Part shown: in pieces, positions 34,081-43,879 of the stretch
Position numbering within the stretch: the stretch's first letter is position 1
How the letters are laid out: every line of letters starts with the position of its first letter
NCBI GenBank assembly: GCA_030765065.1
Contig: CM060988.1
Coordinates: 195,112,565 to 195,176,564, forward strand
Source of the DNA: Deroplatys truncata
Lineage: Eukaryota > Arthropoda > Insecta > Mantodea > Mantidae
Reading direction: 5' to 3'
Length of the DNA: 64,000 nucleotides
Made by a program: the position numbers and the translations under genes
Notes under the pieces: model-generated
Seen by the model: only the letters and a program-made list of their open reading frames with translations
What the model was told of the DNA's origin: nothing
Databases searched by the model: none

Positions 34081-35336
34081 CTTCTAAGCTTCTAAATCGA
34101 ACCCGGTAATACTTTTAATAAATGTATTTTAGCTCCCCAATATCAGCATCTAACATTTAATCTTTACTCGAACCTGATATGATCCATAAGCTTGAAGATA
34201 TATGAAATCACCCCTTCGGGATTCGATCTGAGTACTTTAAAGTAATATTTGTCACGATAGCGATATTTAAGGACTAGATACTCTCTTTACGTTTACCTTG
34301 ACATGTCTATCTAAATTAAATTACGAGTTATTAAATTTTTGCAAGTAAATTTCATTGAATCGGTATTCGAACCCAGAACACCAGGAACAAAATAATTTAT
34401 AATATTAGTCTGACATGTTAAACAAAGCTGTATGCAGTTACATCATCGATCTAAGTGATATATTCTAGTGTACAGAGGAAAATTAAGGAAGTAATTAAAA
34501 GATGGGGAATCGAACCAAGCACAACTGATTGACAACTATATACAGCATTAATCACCCAGTACAGAACCTATCAATCATGCTTCGGTACACTCCTCTACCT
34601 CACTTAGTTCCCGAGATAATAAATATTTAAAAATTAAGGATCGAACCCAGGACGTCAGGTATCTAATTACACATCTACAAGATACTACCTAATAACATAA
34701 ATGCAATAAAGTTTATTTGGTGTCTTTATTGTAATTAGTTTAGGAGTTATTAAAGTTATAATTAAATTACATTTTATCAGTATTCGAACCCAGAACACCA
34801 GAAACAAAATTATTTACAATATTAGTTTGATATGTTTAAAAGAGCTGTATTTAGTTACAGCATCAATCTAAGTGATATATTCTAGAGTATAGAGAAAAAT
34901 TAAGGAAGTCATTAAAAATCGGGATTCGAACTAGAGACAACTGATTGAAAATTATATACAGTATTAATTACACATTATAACAGCTATCAAACATGCTTCA
35001 GTCCATTCCTCTAGCTTTCTTAGTTTCCGAGATAATGGAGATTTACAAATTAAGGATCGAACCCAGGACACCAGGTACCAAAGTATACATTTACAAGCAA
35101 CTACCTAATGCCATTAATGTAATAAAGTTTATTTGGCGTCTTTATCTTAGTTAGTCTCTGAGTTATTAGAAGATGAATTTGTAATCACTCGTAGGATTCG
35201 AACCCAGGCATACCGGTCAACTTGGAACAATACCCTAATGACGCGGCGCATTCCAAAGAATTGATTAGTTTTTATCCCAATGTTGTATCTCTTTTCATTC
35301 AGGAGATATAAGCGATTTAACAGTAGACATATTAGG
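34081..35336 (-). repeat. B-box-like motif array, left arm
   Basis: Reverse-oriented mirror of 35416-36665. Motifs of type GGATTCGAACCCA appear at about 35193, 35055, 34925, 34783, 34643, 34510, 34370 and further left. See the right-arm entry for structure. Confidence 0.75.
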
Positions 35337-35415
35337 CGGGGCTGGTTACACATGTTTACATGTGTTAAAACAAATGTAAATCAGTGGGCGGCATCTCTCT
35401 GTGCGCCAGCTCTCT
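35337..35415. other. Unique centre of the palindrome with a small hairpin
   Basis: The only part of the element without an inverted partner. It contains ACACATGT-TT-ACATGTGT at 35348-35365, a perfect 8-bp stem with a two-base loop. The arms begin on both sides with the motif CAGTAGACATATTAGG read outside-in. Confidence 0.75.
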
Positions 35416-36665
35416 CCTAATATGTCTACTGTTTAATCGCTTATATCTCCTGAATGAAAAGAGATACAACATTTGGATCAAAACTAATCAATTCTTTGGA
35501 ATGCGCCGCGTCATTAGGGTGTTGTTCCAAGTTGACCGGTATGCCTGGGTTCGAATCCTACGAGTGATTACAAATTCATCTTCTAATAACTCAGAGACTA
35601 AGTAAGATAAAGACGCCAAATAAACTTTATTACATTAATGGCATTAGGTAGTTGCTTGTAAATGTATATTTTGGTACCTGGTGTCCTGGGTTCGATCCTT
35701 AATTTGTAAATCTCCATTATCTCGGAAATTAAGAAAGCTAGAGGAATGGACCAAAGCATGTTTGATAGCTGTTATAATGTGTAATTAATACTGTATATAA
35801 TTTTCAATCAGTTGTCTCTAGTTCGAATCCCGATTTTTTAATGACTTCCTTAATTTTTCTTTATACTCTAGAATATATCACTTAGATTGATGCTGTAACT
35901 AAATACAGCTCTTTTAAACATATCAAACTAATATTGTAAATAATTTTGTTTCTGGTGTTCTGGGTTCGAATACTGATAAAATGTAATTTAATTATAACTT
36001 TAATAACTCCTAAATTAATTACAATAAAGACACCAAATAAACTTTATTGCATTTATATTATTAGGTAGTATCTTGTAGATGTGTAAATAGATACCTGACG
36101 TCCTGGGTTCGATCCTTAATTTTTAAATTTTCATTACCTCGGGAACTAAGTGAGGTAGAGGAGTGTACCAAAGCATGATTGATAGTCTCTGTACTGCGTG
36201 AGTAATGCTGTATATAGTTGTCAATCAGTTGTGCTTGGTTCGATTCCCCATCTTTTAATTACTTCCTTAATTTTCCTCTGTACACTAGAATATATCACTT
36301 AGATCGATGATGTAACTGCATACAGCTTTGTTTAACATGTCAGACTAATATTATAAATTATTTTGTTCCTGGTGTTCTGGGTTCGAATACCGATTCAATG
36401 AAATTTACTTGCAAAAATTTAATAACTCGTAATTTAATTTAGATAGACATGTCAAGGTAAACGTAAAGAGAGTATCTAGTCCTTAAATATCGCTATCGTG
36501 ACAAATATTACTTTAAAGTACTCAGATCGAATCCCGAAGGGGTGATTTCATATATCTTCAAGCTTATGGATCATATCAGGTTCGAGTAAAGATTAAATGT
36601 TAGATGCTGATATTGGGGAGCTAAAATACATTTATTAAAAGTATTACCGGGTTCGATTTAGAAGC
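35416..36665 (+). repeat. B-box-like motif array, right arm
   Basis: Nine copies of a motif close to the tRNA B box / T arm (GGGTTCGAATCC and variants) start at about 35547, 35688, 35820, 35962, 36115, 36237, 36379, 36524 and 36649, spaced 122-153 bp. All point the same way. They sit in imperfect tandem units of about 415 bp holding three motifs each (35545, 35965 and 36375 begin equivalent units). T-stem pairing is weak and no A box at tRNA distance is seen, so I do not call tRNA genes. Confidence 0.8.
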
Positions 36666-36689
36666 TTAGAAGCTGTGTAACTCTGGAAA

Positions 36690-37190
36690 AATTGCTTTTC
36701 TCGTGATTGTAGTGAAATGTAATGGTCTTTCTGTGAGAAGATGGAAAGGAAGAATTGAAAAGGGAATAAAAACATGAAATAATTAAGTAAATAAGGGGGA
36801 AAATCTTCTACGTTACCTTTTAAGCTTTTACTTTAAGAATTGTGATAATACAGCTGGAATTAACCTTGGTACAATAGGTAATGGTGGTGGTAGTGGTTGT
36901 GGTGGTGGTGGTGGTGGTAGGCTTTGAATTTGAAATATATGCCTGAATGAGCGTTTGCTTTTCTCGTGATTGCAGTGAAATGTAATGGTCTTTCTGTGGG
37001 AAGATGGAAAGGAAGAATTGAAAAGGGAATGAAAACATGAAATAATTAAGTAAATAAGGGGAAAAATCTTCTAGGTTTCCTTTTAAGCTTTTACTTTTAA
37101 GTATTGTGATAATACAGCTTGAATTAACCTTGGCACAATAGGTGGTGATGGTGGTGGTAGTGGTGATAGGCTTGAATTTGAAATATATGT
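36690..37190 (+). repeat. Inner GGT-rich duplicated block, right arm
   Basis: Two copies of about 270 bp, each with TGAAATGTAATGGTCTTTCT, GATGGAAAGGAAGAATTGAA and a (GGT)n tract (36885-36930 and about 37141-37165). The tract here is longer than in the left arm. Confidence 0.75.
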
Positions 37191-37424
37191 CTGAATGAGC
37201 GTGTGGGAATGCTTCTCTTGCTGGTGTGACAGGATAAGCAGGTAGTTATGAGACGAGTTTAAACGTGTTTGATGCTGTCAGACATCATGTCTCTAGGTGT
37301 GACGTCATAAACATCCTGCTTCTGGGCGTGAGATTATATGGCTGATATTAATACACGTTGAGTGATCATATACAGCTGGTTATGGAGCGAGTTTATGATT
37401 GATCTAAAAGGTTCGTGCTCCCTC

Positions 37425-37432
37425 TATAAATA
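37425..37432 (+). promoter_or_regulatory. TATA box, right polymerase gene
   Basis: TATAAATA, with a plausible initiator (TTCATTG, about 37454-37460) some 30 bp downstream and the start codon at 37591. Spacing is right for RNA polymerase II; not proven. Confidence 0.5.
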
Positions 37433-37590
37433 TGGTGATCTAGGGCATTGGACTTCATTGTGCTAATTAGTCTTGAGGTGTTAACATCGTGTTCTCTCCA
37501 AGAATAATCAGCTTTCTAAAGTGGTATCAAGGTGAAGAGGTCTACATTTCATTGATCAGTGATTAATACGTTATTACATCAAGAATAAAG

Positions 37591-39954
37591 ATGAATAACT
37601 CAGCGTATAAGGATATTATTCCGAGCGCTACTGGATATGCATGCGGAAAATGTGGGAAGAAGTTCCTCCGAGGTTATGACAAGAGAAGACACGAGATGAG
37701 CTGCAAGAAGCTCTTCAAATGTAAACATTGTAATGTAACCTTCAAAGATGGTTATAAGGGGCAGCGACACGAAGATATATGTGAAATAAGCAGCCCTCAG
37801 AAGAAAAGAAGATTGGAGCCAACTAAACATCACTTGCTGTCAACAATGGAGGACTGTGATATGAAAGAATACGCAACTTCATTCGAAGGACGATTAAAAT
37901 CGTATTTTATACGATGCGAGTCACCTAAGGACCTGAATATGTATCTGCAAGAGGCAAAAAAACGTATAATCCAGGCTGTGCATAAAGAGCTTAGCATTCA
38001 TAAGAGTGTTAAAATTAATCTGCTGGCTGAGTGTCGATTTGTTAACAGTATTGGAGAAACCTGTGACAAAACATTTAAAACAAGGAATCATCCTGTTTTC
38101 CTAGAAACAGATCTGGACTCAACACTGGAAGCGAAATTCAAGAAATTGGTGACTGAAATGGAGGAGTCTCAGCTTAAGGGTAGCAGCTGGGCTTTGCTTG
38201 CTGTGGAAGGAGTTCGACTTCGTATCAACAAGTACAACCCGTTACGAGGAAGTAGCTACATTCCACTACCGTCATCTGTTGAAGCAAGAAAAGCGTGTAT
38301 AAATATCCATAACTTTAGTGATGAGAAATGTTTCATGTACTCTATACTAGTCAAATTCATCGAGAAGAATGCGCAGCGTGTGAGCAAATACAAGCAGCTT
38401 CAAGATAAGTATGACTTCAGCTGTGTTTCTTACCCTACTCCACTTTCTCAAATACCTAAATTTGAGAAGCTTAACAAGATGTCTATTAACGTTTTCGGGC
38501 TGGATGAGAAGCATGAAGTGTATCCGATAAAGGTTGTTGACATTGAACTAGCTGAACACTGTGACCTGTTACTATTGAATGACAGTAGTGGAAAACATCA
38601 CTACGTGTATATAAAGAATTTTGAGAAGCTCGTTCGACGCCAGAAAACTAAATGTAATGAACGTGTTTATACCTGCAAGCGCTGCTTTACACATTTTGAT
38701 AATCGATATGGACGAAGTGGACTGGAAAAACTACAAGAACATGCAACCATCTGTAATCAGCATGGTGTTGCAAGGGTAGTTATGCCTACAAAGGAGAAAG
38801 CAATTGTACAGTTTAAAAATGTTGAGAGGATGCTGAAAGTACCTTATGTCATCTATGCGGATTTTGAGAGTATTCTCACTCCATGCCATACGTGTATACC
38901 CAATCCTGAAACTTCCTATACAACCCCTTATCAAGAGCACACACCAATGAGCTTCTGTGTTTACGTGAAGCCTACATCCAGTGTTGAACATCTCGAAACT
39001 GGTCTTCCTAAGCAACCCTATGTGTATCGTGGTGCTGATGCTGCTCAGAAGTTTATGCTGTACCTGACATCTCTTGCAAAAATGATTGATGACATATACA
39101 AATCTGCTAAGCCTCTGAAACTTACGGATCAAGAGCAAAAGGATTTTGAGTCTTCTTCAGCATGCTACTTGTGTGGAAAACCCTTTACAGAAGAGAACTA
39201 TAAAGTACGCGACCATGATCACATCAGCGGTGAATATCGTGGAAGTCTTCATAATGAATGTAATTTAGCCTGTAAAACACCTAAATATATACCAGTGTTC
39301 ATGCATAACCTTAGCGGATATGACTCTCATTTCATTGTTAAGGAGCTGGGTTGTACAAGTGAACGTGTGGAGGTAATTCCTAACTCTGAAGAAAGCTATA
39401 TCTCATTCACCAAGTATGTAGGAGATATAAAGCTTCGATTTGTGGACAGCTTCCGATTCCTCAGTACAAGCTTGGATAAGTTGGTAAAAAATCTAACCTC
39501 ATATCCTGAAACACTAAAGTACTTTGGAGAAGACAAATTGAAGTTAATGACCCGTAAGGGTGTATTTCCATATGATTTTGTTACGTCATGGGATGCCCTG
39601 AACGAGACCTGCTTGCCTCCTAAGGACTCCTTCTACAATAGATTAAATGAAGAAGAAATTACTGATACTGACTACGATCATGCTAGAAATGTATGGGAGC
39701 TGTTTAACGTGAGAAACCTGGGAGAGTACAGCGATCTCTACTTAACTTCTGATGTACTTCTTCTAGCTGATGTCTTTGAGACGTTCAGAGAGCAAACCCT
39801 CAAAACACACAAAGTTGATCCTGCCCATTATTTTACTTCTCCAGGACTTACATGGGATGCTATGTTACTGTATACTGAAATTAAGCTGGAGCTGTTACAA
39901 GATTATGATCAACTACTCATGGTGGAATCAGGTATAAGAGGAGGTTTATGCTAA
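37591..39954 (+). CDS. Protein-primed family B DNA polymerase, zinc-finger and exonuclease half (right arm)
   Basis: A 787-codon frame. Residues 18-38 and 44-64 form two C-x2-C-x12-H-x3-C zinc fingers, followed by a basic stretch (PQKKRR). The 3-prime to 5-prime exonuclease domain shows Exo I (YADFESIL, D424 and E426), Exo II (HNLSGYDSHF, N573 and D578) and Exo III (YLTSD, Y717 and D721). Between Exo I and II, C525-x2-C528 and a DHDH block at 541-544 followed by GEYRGSLHNECN form an endonuclease VII-like metal motif known in this polymerase family. The frame ends in TAA at 39952-39954, just before the polymerase palm; the next half continues in the same frame. Function: replicative polymerase of Polinton-like elements, linear plasmids and related viruses. 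A terminal-protein domain could lie in residues 65-420 but I cannot identify one. Confidence 0.88.
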   Translation: MNNSAYKDIIPSATGYACGKCGKKFLRGYDKRRHEMSCKKLFKCKHCNVTFKDGYKGQRHEDICEISSPQKKRRLEPTKHHLLSTMEDCDMKEYATSFEGRLKSYFIRCESPKDLNMYLQEAKKRIIQAVHKELSIHKSVKINLLAECRFVNSIGETCDKTFKTRNHPVFLETDLDSTLEAKFKKLVTEMEESQLKGSSWALLAVEGVRLRINKYNPLRGSSYIPLPSSVEARKACINIHNFSDEKCFMYSILVKFIEKNAQRVSKYKQLQDKYDFSCVSYPTPLSQIPKFEKLNKMSINVFGLDEKHEVYPIKVVDIELAEHCDLLLLNDSSGKHHYVYIKNFEKLVRRQKTKCNERVYTCKRCFTHFDNRYGRSGLEKLQEHATICNQHGVARVVMPTKEKAIVQFKNVERMLKVPYVIYADFESILTPCHTCIPNPETSYTTPYQEHTPMSFCVYVKPTSSVEHLETGLPKQPYVYRGADAAQKFMLYLTSLAKMIDDIYKSAKPLKLTDQEQKDFESSSACYLCGKPFTEENYKVRDHDHISGEYRGSLHNECNLACKTPKYIPVFMHNLSGYDSHFIVKELGCTSERVEVIPNSEESYISFTKYVGDIKLRFVDSFRFLSTSLDKLVKNLTSYPETLKYFGEDKLKLMTRKGVFPYDFVTSWDALNETCLPPKDSFYNRLNEEEITDTDYDHARNVWELFNVRNLGEYSDLYLTSDVLLLADVFETFREQTLKTHKVDPAHYFTSPGLTWDAMLLYTEIKLELLQDYDQLLMVESGIRGGLC
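39952..39954 (+). other. In-frame TAA separating exonuclease and polymerase halves
   Basis: Codon 788 of a continuous 1,221-codon frame (37591-41253). Upstream the text IRGGL and downstream RYAEANN belong to one conserved family block, so the stop falls inside it. The same TAA is at 30811-30813 in the left arm. The next ATG in frame is at 39991. Confidence 0.85.
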
Positions 39955-39990
39955 GTTTCCCATCGGTATGCTGAGGCTAATAACACGTAT

Positions 39991-41253
39991 ATGGAGAAGT
40001 TTGATCCGTCGAGACCAACCCAGTTTATCACATACGAGGACGCCAATAACCAATATGGGTGGGCAATGTGTCACGCCCTTCCTTTTGGTGGATTTCAGTG
40101 GGTGTCACCTGAAGAAATCAACTTAGAAACACTACAAGAAGATGATCCTCATGGGTACATATTAGAAGTCGACATCGAGTATCCTGCTGAACTTCACGAT
40201 CTACACAACGATCTACCTTTCCTGCCAGAGTGTATGAAGCCATTGGAAGCATCTACAAAGAAACTGATACCTCATCTTGGACCTCGAAAGAAGTATGTAG
40301 TGCATTACATGGCTTTGAAGCAGGCTCTTAGTCATGGACTACGACTAACAAAAATCCATCGTGTACTACAATTCCGACAGTCTCAGTGGTTGAAACCTTA
40401 TGTGGAATTTAACAACATGCTACGACAACAGGCTGCAAATGATTTCGAGAAGGATCTCTACAAGCTCTTTAACAACGCTATGTTTGGAAAAACTATGGAG
40501 AACCTGCGTAACCGTATGGATATACAACTGGTGACCAATGAAAAAACTCTAGAGAAGCTGATCGCCAAGCCTACGTTTATTGACAGGACGATATATGCTG
40601 ATAATCTAGCTGCTGTACATATGGCCTCTCGTCAGATTGTATTCAACAAGCCTATATACATTGGTATGAGTGTGTTGGACATCTCCAAGACATTAATGTA
40701 TAACTATCATTACGACGTTTTGTTGCCTTATTATGGAGCTGAAAACCTGAAGCTTATGTATATGGACACTGATTCGTTCATTCATCGTGTAACAACTGAA
40801 GATGTGTACCAGGACAAGCTACGTTTTCTTGAACATCTCGATACAGCTGATTACCCTGCCAACCATATATGTTACTCTACTCAGAACAAGAAGGTATTGG
40901 GAAAATTTAAAGATGAGGCTAATAGCAAAATCATCCTACGCTTTGTTGGACTACGTCCTAAGATGTATGCCTTAGATATTCAAGGGTCAATGATAAAAAA
41001 GATTAAAGGTATAAAACGTAGCGCTATTAAGCAGTACATTTCGTTTGACAGCTATACAGACTGTCTTAAAACCAGTGAAATCATCAGAACACCTATGAAT
41101 CTGATCCTATCACGAAAGCATGCCCTTGCTACAGTGCAAGTGAATAAAATTGCATTGACTCCGTTTGATGATAAAAGAATTATTGCTGAGGACGGGATAA
41201 CGACATATGCGTATGGACATTACGCCATTACAAACATGCTTAAAAGAATGTAA
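39991..41253 (+). CDS. Protein-primed family B DNA polymerase, catalytic half (right arm, intact)
   Basis: A 420-codon frame from the ATG at 39991, in the same frame as the preceding half and 36 nt after its stop. Numbering from the start of the first half: motif A (DANNQYGWAM, D817), motif B (KLFNNAMFGKTMEN, K958), motif C (YMDTDSF, D1059 and D1061) and a KMY motif (K1124 to Y1126). The C-terminus is complete, unlike the left copy. All metal-binding aspartates are present. It could be expressed as a separate polypeptide, by readthrough, or not at all; the sequence does not decide. The ATG used here is simply the first one after the stop. Confidence 0.85.
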   Translation: MEKFDPSRPTQFITYEDANNQYGWAMCHALPFGGFQWVSPEEINLETLQEDDPHGYILEVDIEYPAELHDLHNDLPFLPECMKPLEASTKKLIPHLGPRKKYVVHYMALKQALSHGLRLTKIHRVLQFRQSQWLKPYVEFNNMLRQQAANDFEKDLYKLFNNAMFGKTMENLRNRMDIQLVTNEKTLEKLIAKPTFIDRTIYADNLAAVHMASRQIVFNKPIYIGMSVLDISKTLMYNYHYDVLLPYYGAENLKLMYMDTDSFIHRVTTEDVYQDKLRFLEHLDTADYPANHICYSTQNKKVLGKFKDEANSKIILRFVGLRPKMYALDIQGSMIKKIKGIKRSAIKQYISFDSYTDCLKTSEIIRTPMNLILSRKHALATVQVNKIALTPFDDKRIIAEDGITTYAYGHYAITNMLKRM

Positions 41254-41447
41254 GTTAAAGATAAAGATTTTCTCGTGAGTCTACAATCTTAAAAAGGAAG
41301 GTTATCTGTGTGCTGTATATGCAGATAGCTGACGCCTGATGAAGAAAGAAGAAGATGGAAGGGAAGGTGGTAACCCTGCCATTAGGAGCAATCCTAGTGC
41401 TAGTCTCAAGCCTAGATAAAAGGGGAGAGACATCTACAACGAACAAA

Positions 41448-41453
41448 AATAAA
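41448..41453 (+). terminator. Polyadenylation signal, right polymerase gene
   Basis: AATAAA about 195 bp after the stop codon. A short inverted repeat, TATCTG with CAGATA, lies in the preceding 3-prime region near 41303-41327. Confidence 0.5.
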
Positions 41454-41619
41454 GGTATGTTGACGTAAAGCTTTTCAATTTGTGAACCAATATGCAGTTT
41501 ATCCCTCTCCGCATCGTACCATAACTGTTTAACATATAATAAGTTTGTAAGACTTAGAAAAAAGTATATAAATTGTTGTAACGTTGGATGAGAAATGTTT
41601 TATAATATAATTACTCTCT

Positions 41620-42930
41620 ATATTACCATGAGTACCTGTGATACTAGTTGAATTGCCCCTTAAAATGACTTAAATACCTGTGATACTACTCGAATCAAGT
41701 GAAATTACATTAAATAGCTCTGATACGAAACCCTGATCATTGAATCTAGCCTCCTGTGATACTAGCTTAGTTACTCTAAACACCTATGATGCTTGAATCG
41801 CCCAAATACCTAGACACTATCTGAATTACCTGTTAAAATGACACAAATACCATTGATACACCCTGAATCACCTGCATTTACCTTAAATAGCTGTGATACA
41901 AATCTCTGATCGAAATTATCACGAGCATCTGTGAAACTATGCTGATTACCCAAATACTTACGATATTACCTGAACTATCTGTAAAATACGAAACTAGGCT
42001 ATAACCAACCCCTGGAACCTACCCTCCTGTAATGCTTGCTTAATTACTCTAAACACCTATGTTACTTGAATTATCCTAAATACCTACGATACCCTCTGAA
42101 TTACCTGTGAAATATGAAACTATGCTATACCCAACCCTGGAAACTAACCTCCTGTGATACTAGCTGAATTAGCCTAAATACCTACGATACTAGCTGAATT
42201 AGCTGTGAAATCATGCATAGCTATGATGCAGTTAGCCTCTGGAATCTAGCCTCCTGTGATACTGGCTGAATTAGCTTAAATGCTCACGATACTAGCTGAA
42301 TTGGCTGTGAAAATGACTTAAATACCTGTGATACTACCCGAATCATGTGAAATTACCTTAACTAGCTCTGATACGAATTCCTGCTCTAAATTAGCACGGG
42401 CACCTGTGATACTATCTGAATTACCTGTTAAAATGACTCAAATACCATTGATACAACCTGAATCATCTGCATTTACCTTAAATAGCTGTGATACAAATCT
42501 CTGATCGAAATTATCAATAATATCTGTGGAGCTATGTCGATTACCTCAAATACTTACGATATTACCTGAACTATCTGTGAAATACGAAGCTAGGTTATAA
42601 CCTACCCCTGGAACCTACCCTCCTGTAATGCTTGCTTAATTACTCTAAACACCTATGTTACTTGAATTATCCTAAATACCTACGATACCCTCTGAATTAC
42701 CTGTGAAATATGAAACTATGCTATACCCAACCCTAGAATCTATCCTCTTGTGATACTAGCTGAATTAGTCTAAATACCTACGATACTAGCTGAATTATCT
42801 GTGAAATCATGCAGAGCCATGATGCAGTTAGCATCTGGAATCTGTCCTGTGTTACTAGACGAATTAGCTGAATTACCTGTGAAATCATACACTGCTATGA
42901 TCCAGTCAGCCTCTTGCAATACTATCTGAA
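41620..42930 (-). repeat. Outer array 3, right arm
   Basis: Mirror of 27840-29150: modules such as TGATACTAGCTGAATTAGCC and ACCTACGATAC, with the same higher-order duplication of about 600 bp. Non-coding. Confidence 0.8.
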
Positions 42931-42954
42931 TTACTTACCTGTTAGTGTTAGTGG

Positions 42955-43110
42955 GTTAGCTTTTCCCGTTGCAGGTCACCTTTTTCCCTTTGCTGGTCAC
43001 GTTTCTCCCTTTGCTGGTCAACTTTTTCCCTTTGTGGGTTACCTTTTTCCCTGAGCAGTCACCTTTTTCCCCTGAACGAGTCACCTTTTCCCTGAATAGC
43101 TTACGTGATG
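42955..43110 (-). repeat. Outer array 2, right arm
   Basis: Mirror of 27660-27815: seven units of the type TTTGCTGGTCACCTTTTTCCC. Confidence 0.85.
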
Positions 43111-43169
43111 GGTATGTCTAGAACATTGACATGAAACATATTTTCATGAAGTTCTCGCTTAAAGTCGCT

Positions 43170-43840
43170 TTCAAGGTCTAGTATCTCCCTCCTATTCCAT
43201 ATCTCTCCTGTATATAAGTCCATATTCCTACTGCTACACTACCTGTCTATCCTTGTATCTCTCCCGTTTTCCTATACCTCTCATAAAACCATACTCTACT
43301 CTCAGCCACTGTCTAGACTAGCACCTCTCCTCGTATGCCCTACCGCTCTCATATAAATGCATTTTCCTCCTTGAAGACTCTCTCAACCTAGCACCTACCT
43401 TCGTTTTCCCTATCTTTTCCCATATAGACGTATACTCTCTCATTCAGACCTTCCCGACTAGCCTAGCACTTCTCCTCATATTCCCCTACCTCTCTCATAT
43501 AAGATGCATTCCCTCATTCAACACCGTCTAGCCTAGCATCGACTCTCGTTTTCCTCGTCTCTCCATATAAACGCCTACTCGATCATTCAAAACTCCTATC
43601 CTAATACCTCTCCTCGGTTTGCTATATCGCTCATATTCTAGCCTTCTAGTCCTGTTTAGTATAGCATCTTTCCTTGTATTCCCTATCTCTCTCGTATAAA
43701 GCGTATCCCTCCCTCCTTTAGCATCTGACTAGCCTAGCATCGACCCTCGTATTCCCTATCTCTCCCCTATAAACGCATTTTCCTCCTAGAACTGTCGCAT
43801 CTACCCTCGTTTTCCCTATCTTTTCCTATATAAACGCAAA
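43170..43840 (-). repeat. Outer array 1, right arm
   Basis: Mirror of 26930-27600: pyrimidine-rich repeats with CCTATCTCTCTCATATAAA-like modules and CTAGCCTAGCAT. Confidence 0.75.
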
Positions 43841-43873
43841 AAACTGTGCCAGAATTCCTCTATATATCCTACT

Positions 43874-43879
43874 AATAGC
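43874..43879 (+). repeat. 6-bp target-site duplication, right copy
   Basis: AATAGC directly after the terminus CCTCTATATATCCTACT; identical to 26890-26895. Confidence 0.85.

Larger units (their letters stand above)
26896..35336 (+). repeat. Left arm of the palindrome
   Basis: Inverse of 35416-43873. Identity is nearly complete over the gene (few amino-acid differences in 1,200 codons) and somewhat lower in the inner and outer arrays, where small indels shift the mirror axis by about 13-17 bp. Arm-specific changes exist, so the two arms are distinct sequences. Confidence 0.9.
26896..43873. mobile_element. 16,978-bp palindromic protein-primed DNA polymerase element
   Basis: Both termini read AGTAGGATATATAGAGGAAT inward and are flanked by AATAGC duplications. 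The element is two inverted arms of about 8.4 kb around a unique 79-bp centre. Each arm has, from outside in: three classes of tandem repeat, a 3.66-kb gene for a family B (protein-primed type) DNA polymerase transcribed outward, a promoter region, a GGT-rich duplicated block and an array of B-box-like motifs. No integrase, capsid, packaging ATPase, protease or transposase frame is present. A 6-bp duplication and 15-20 kb size are known for Polinton/Maverick elements; the arrangement here is different. It lies in intron 3 of the host gene. Confidence 0.85.
35416..43873 (-). repeat. Right arm of the palindrome
   Basis: Inverse of 26896-35336. It contains the better-preserved polymerase gene (37591-41253), since it lacks the frameshift of the left copy. 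Confidence 0.9.

Noticed and set aside
33841-35600. Functional tRNA genes at the GGTTCGAATCC motifs
   Set aside because: No A box at the right distance, weak T-stem pairing and no acceptor-stem complementarity around any motif inspected.
37591-41253. Alternative genetic code with TAA as a sense codon
   Set aside because: Only one in-frame TAA occurs in over 1,200 codons, and the host exons and other frames use normal stops. A recoded gene would show several.
29319-41446. Shadow frames opposite the polymerase genes and in the 3-prime regions
   Set aside because: They lie on the reverse strand of, or beside, the conserved polymerase and have no recognisable domain or start context.
26896-43873. 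Complete Polinton or adintovirus with capsid genes
   Set aside because: No frame resembling capsid, ATPase, protease or integrase exists between the termini; only the polymerase is present.
26896-43873. Palindrome as a pure assembly or fold-back read artefact
   Set aside because: The centre is unique, arms carry private differences, and the flanks directly outside the 6-bp duplication differ. Not excluded without reads, so listed as a check.
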